Source: Bacillota bacterium (GTDB lineage: Bacteria > Bacillota > Clostridia > Acetivibrionales > Acetivibrionaceae). From it: a DNA stretch of 15,414 nt. Every line of letters starts with the position of its first letter. The first letter of the stretch is position 1. The stretch covers positions 1 to 15,414 of the forward strand of contig JAEWSG010000076.1 of assembly GCA_023398495.1 (NCBI GenBank). The letters run 5' to 3'. Below the pieces are notes generated by a model. That model was not told the DNA's origin. It ran no database searches and worked only from the letters and a program-made list of their open reading frames with translations. Both the position numbers and the translations under genes were made by a program. Below are positions 14,479 to 15,414 of this stretch, piece by piece.

Positions 14479-15414
14479 ATGCAAAAGAGTACCGCGAAAA
14501 AAGCTACCAAAGCAAAGACAGCGGCAAAGAAAAAAAACTATGACCTTGTCATTGTGGAATCTCCCGCAAAGGCAAAGACGATCAGCCAGTTTCTGGGATC
14601 GGGATACAAGGTTCAGGCCAGCGGCGGTCATGTGAGGGATTTGCCCAAGAGCACGCTTGGCGTGGACGTTGAAAACGATTTTGAACCCAAGTATATACAG
14701 ATACGGGGCAAGAAGGACATCATATCAGCGATGAAATCGGGCGCTTCAGGCGCACGCAATATATTCCTTGCGACAGACCCTGACCGTGAAGGCGAAGCGA
14801 TATCTTGGCATATCGCGAACATGCTGGGCGTAGATACGAATGAGGTCAGCCGCATTGAATTCAACGAGATCACCAAAAGCGCGGTAACCAACGCGATATC
14901 ACATCCGAGAAAAATAGACCTTGACCTCGTGGACGCGCAGCAAGCGCGTCGCGTGCTGGATAGACTTGTGGGCTACAAACTAAGCCCGCTGCTTTGGCGA
15001 AAGGTGAAGAAGGGCCTTTCCGCCGGGCGTGTGCAGTCCGTCGCGGTGCGCATCATTTGTGACCGTGAGGATGAGATCACAGCATTTGTGCCCGAGGAAT
15101 TCTGGACAATTACGGCAAGGCTTTCTGACAGCGGAAAATCAAACGAGTTTGAAGCCAAATTCTTTGGCAGACGCGGCGAGAAGCAAAAGCTGGGCAACAA
15201 GGAAGAGGCCGATGCTGTGCTTGCCGATATAAAAGGTAAAGATTTTATAATCAGCAGCATCAAAAAGGGTACGAAGAATAAAAATGCGCCCGCGCCGTTT
15301 ACAACCAGCTATCTGCAGCAAGCCGCTTCAGGCGCACTTGGGTTTACAGCCAAGCGCACAATGCTGGTGGCCCAGCAGCTTTATGAGGGCGTGGAGCTGG
15401 CAGGCGACGGCCCT
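14479..15414 (+). CDS. topA: DNA topoisomerase I (type IA), N-terminal 312 codons
   Basis: The product relaxes negative supercoils by a single-strand passage mechanism. After a lysine/alanine-rich N-terminal tail (about residues 2-16) comes the TOPRIM domain. It has the opening DLVIVESPAKAKTI with its catalytic Glu, SGGHVRDLPKS, and the metal-binding ATDPDREGEAISWHI. The following helical domain has DAQQARRVLDRLVGYKLSPLLW and KGLSAGRVQSVAVRII, both diagnostic of bacterial TopA. The active-site tyrosine and zinc fingers lie beyond the window edge; the frame is open to the last base. The start at 14479 is chosen from GGAG spacing; 14476 would add one Met. GC content looks clearly higher than in the cluster (32 of 60 at 14881-14940), as expected for a resident core gene. 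Confidence 0.95.
   Translation, partial: MQKSTAKKATKAKTAAKKKNYDLVIVESPAKAKTISQFLGSGYKVQASGGHVRDLPKSTLGVDVENDFEPKYIQIRGKKDIISAMKSGASGARNIFLATDPDREGEAISWHIANMLGVDTNEVSRIEFNEITKSAVTNAISHPRKIDLDLVDAQQARRVLDRLVGYKLSPLLWRKVKKGLSAGRVQSVAVRIICDREDEITAFVPEEFWTITARLSDSGKSNEFEAKFFGRRGEKQKLGNKEEADAVLADIKGKDFIISSIKKGTKNKNAPAPFTTSYLQQAASGALGFTAKRTMLVAQQLYEGVELAGDGP

Noticed and set aside
14356..15321. Reverse-strand reading frames over the topA region
   Set aside because: They are antisense shadows of the clearly coding topA frame.

Overview
The window is a one-directional (+ strand) surface-polysaccharide gene cluster of a low-GC Gram-positive-type bacterium, most likely a clostridial Firmicute. This rests on strong GGAGG-type ribosome-binding sites, a TagG/TagH-like ABC exporter and a Dlt-like ester-transfer cassette; no taxonomic marker gives more than that. 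The cluster starts just after the tail of an IS3-family insertion sequence (left edge) and ends before a topA gene that runs off the right edge. topA looks clearly richer in GC than the cluster (hand-counted 60-base samples: 32/60 GC in topA, 14/60 in the GT4 gene), so the cluster looks like an acquired, mosaic accessory island next to a core gene.

Layout. Bases 1-127: end of an IS3-like element. 245-2839: a GT2 glycosyltransferase, then the ABC-2 permease and ATPase of a polysaccharide exporter. 2855-4171: an FkbM-type methyltransferase whose N-terminal coiled coil contains three near-identical 42-bp tandem repeats. 4190-6579: a second GT2 and a GT4 glycosyltransferase. 6614-7921: a UDP-glucose 6-dehydrogenase-type enzyme that would supply a uronic acid. 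8042-14130: a modified Dlt-like cassette, in the order adenylation enzyme, formyltransferase, acyl carrier protein, MBOAT acyltransferase, SGNH/DltD-like anchored protein, Asp/Glu-family racemase. 14131-14478: non-coding, with likely terminator and promoters. 14479-15414: 5' part of topA.

Working model. The glycosyltransferases build a uronic-acid-containing glycan inside the cell, perhaps capped or modified by the FkbM methyltransferase, and the ABC transporter exports it. The second half would activate an amino acid on a carrier protein, N-formylate it, and hand it through the MBOAT protein to the SGNH partner for O-esterification of the exported glycan. The racemase and a lysine in the adenylation pocket point to an acidic amino acid (D-Asp or D-Glu) rather than D-Ala. 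Gene identities are well supported by motifs; the combined pathway, the N-formyl-aminoacyl product and the acidic substrate are inferences. The formyltransferase, adenylation enzyme and carrier together resemble, as separate proteins, the formylation-adenylation-thiolation initiation module of linear gramicidin synthetase. This is the most interesting part of the window.
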